Source: Sphingomonadaceae bacterium (GTDB taxonomy: Bacteria > Pseudomonadota > Alphaproteobacteria > Sphingomonadales > Sphingomonadaceae). Taken from it: DNA of 5,215 nucleotides. The notes beneath the pieces are model-generated. The model ran no database searches. It had not been told where the DNA came from and saw only the letters and a list, made by a program, of their open reading frames with translations. Shown here in pieces: positions 5,041 to 5,215 of this stretch (position 1 is its first letter; every line of letters starts with the position of its first letter). Location of the stretch: the NCBI GenBank assembly GCA_947442095.1, contig CANEVG010000270.1, forward strand, positions 1 to 5,215, in the 5' to 3' direction. Position numbers and translations under genes: made by a program.

Positions 5041-5061
5041 ATTAGCTGCGAAAGCGCTAAT
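5041..5061 (+). promoter_or_regulatory. Hairpin with GAAA loop in hemE-hemJ spacer
   Basis: ATTAGC (5041-5046) pairs with GCTAAT (5056-5061). After a bulged T5047, GC (5048-5049) pairs with GC (5054-5055), closing a GAAA tetraloop (5050-5053). The element ends 9 bases before the hemJ ATG at 5071 and has no T-run after it, so it is unlikely to be an intrinsic terminator. It could be an RNA element affecting hemJ translation, or a DNA dyad. The rest of the 78-bp spacer shows no clear promoter. Confidence 0.45.
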
Positions 5062-5070
5062 ATCGCTCAC

Positions 5071-5215
5071 ATGTTGCAGGTAATCGCGATGCTCTATCTC
5101 TGGCTCAAGGCCGGCCATGTCATTTTCGTGATCTTCTGGATGGCGGGCCTGTTCATGCTGCCGCGCTTTTTCGTCTATCACCAGGAAGCGCCGGAAGCCT
5201 CGCCTGAGAACGCGA
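5071..5215 (+). CDS. hemJ: Protoporphyrinogen IX oxidase HemJ (partial, N-terminal 48 residues)
   Basis: HemJ is an inner-membrane protein that oxidises protoporphyrinogen IX to protoporphyrin IX, the penultimate step of haem synthesis, in many alphaproteobacteria. Only 48 residues are visible before the window edge. They show a hydrophobic first membrane segment (about residues 4-30) with the conserved histidine H16 in KAGHVIF, then WMAGLFMLPRFFVYHQEA (23-40), which is diagnostic of the family (UPF0093). ATG 5071 is taken as start. In-frame ATG 5089 (residue 7) is a real alternative, because AGG lies 8 bases before it whereas no Shine-Dalgarno sequence precedes 5071. It follows hemE on the same strand and is probably co-expressed with it. 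Confidence 0.9.
   Translation, partial: MLQVIAMLYLWLKAGHVIFVIFWMAGLFMLPRFFVYHQEAPEASPENA

Noticed and set aside
4252..5181. 309-codon open frame on the minus strand opposite hemE and hemJ
   Set aside because: Antisense to two well-supported genes, with no family features.

Overview
The window looks like a piece of an alphaproteobacterial chromosome, most likely from the Sphingomonadales (Novosphingobium, Sphingopyxis or Erythrobacter-like). The basis is a GC-rich sequence, protein sequences typical of that group, and the gene order dnaQ-coaE-aroE-maf-ppsR / hemE-hemJ. This order matches what surrounds the replication origin in Caulobacter and related bacteria. The taxon is an inference from recall of family sequences and synteny; no database search was run.

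Left arm (1-3607, all minus strand). Reading leftward from the centre: ppsR (DUF299 kinase/pyrophosphorylase that regulates a pyruvate dikinase), maf (nucleotide pyrophosphatase), aroE (shikimate dehydrogenase), coaE (dephospho-CoA kinase) and dnaQ (DNA polymerase III epsilon, cut by the window edge before its stop). The five genes are tightly packed: 16 bp between ppsR and maf, two successive 4-base ATGA overlaps (maf/aroE and aroE/coaE), and 40 bp before dnaQ. They probably form one operon linking carbon-flux control, nucleotide sanitation, aromatic and CoA biosynthesis, and proofreading.

Centre (3608-3942, 335 bp, no gene). This divergent intergenic region carries three 9-mers one mismatch from the DnaA box TTATCCACA, further degenerate boxes, a T6 tract between opposed box cores, tandem GGGGACA repeats, three GANTC sites and an AT-rich, dyad-rich tract next to hemE. 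With the flanking genes transcribed away on both sides, it is best read as the chromosomal replication origin (oriC). It also probably holds the promoters for ppsR and hemE.

Right arm (3943-5215, plus strand). hemE (uroporphyrinogen decarboxylase) is followed after 78 bp by the start of hemJ (protoporphyrinogen IX oxidase), cut by the window edge. Both act in haem biosynthesis. A small hairpin with a GAAA loop lies just before hemJ. No RNA genes, insertion sequences, CRISPR arrays or convincing intrinsic terminators were seen.
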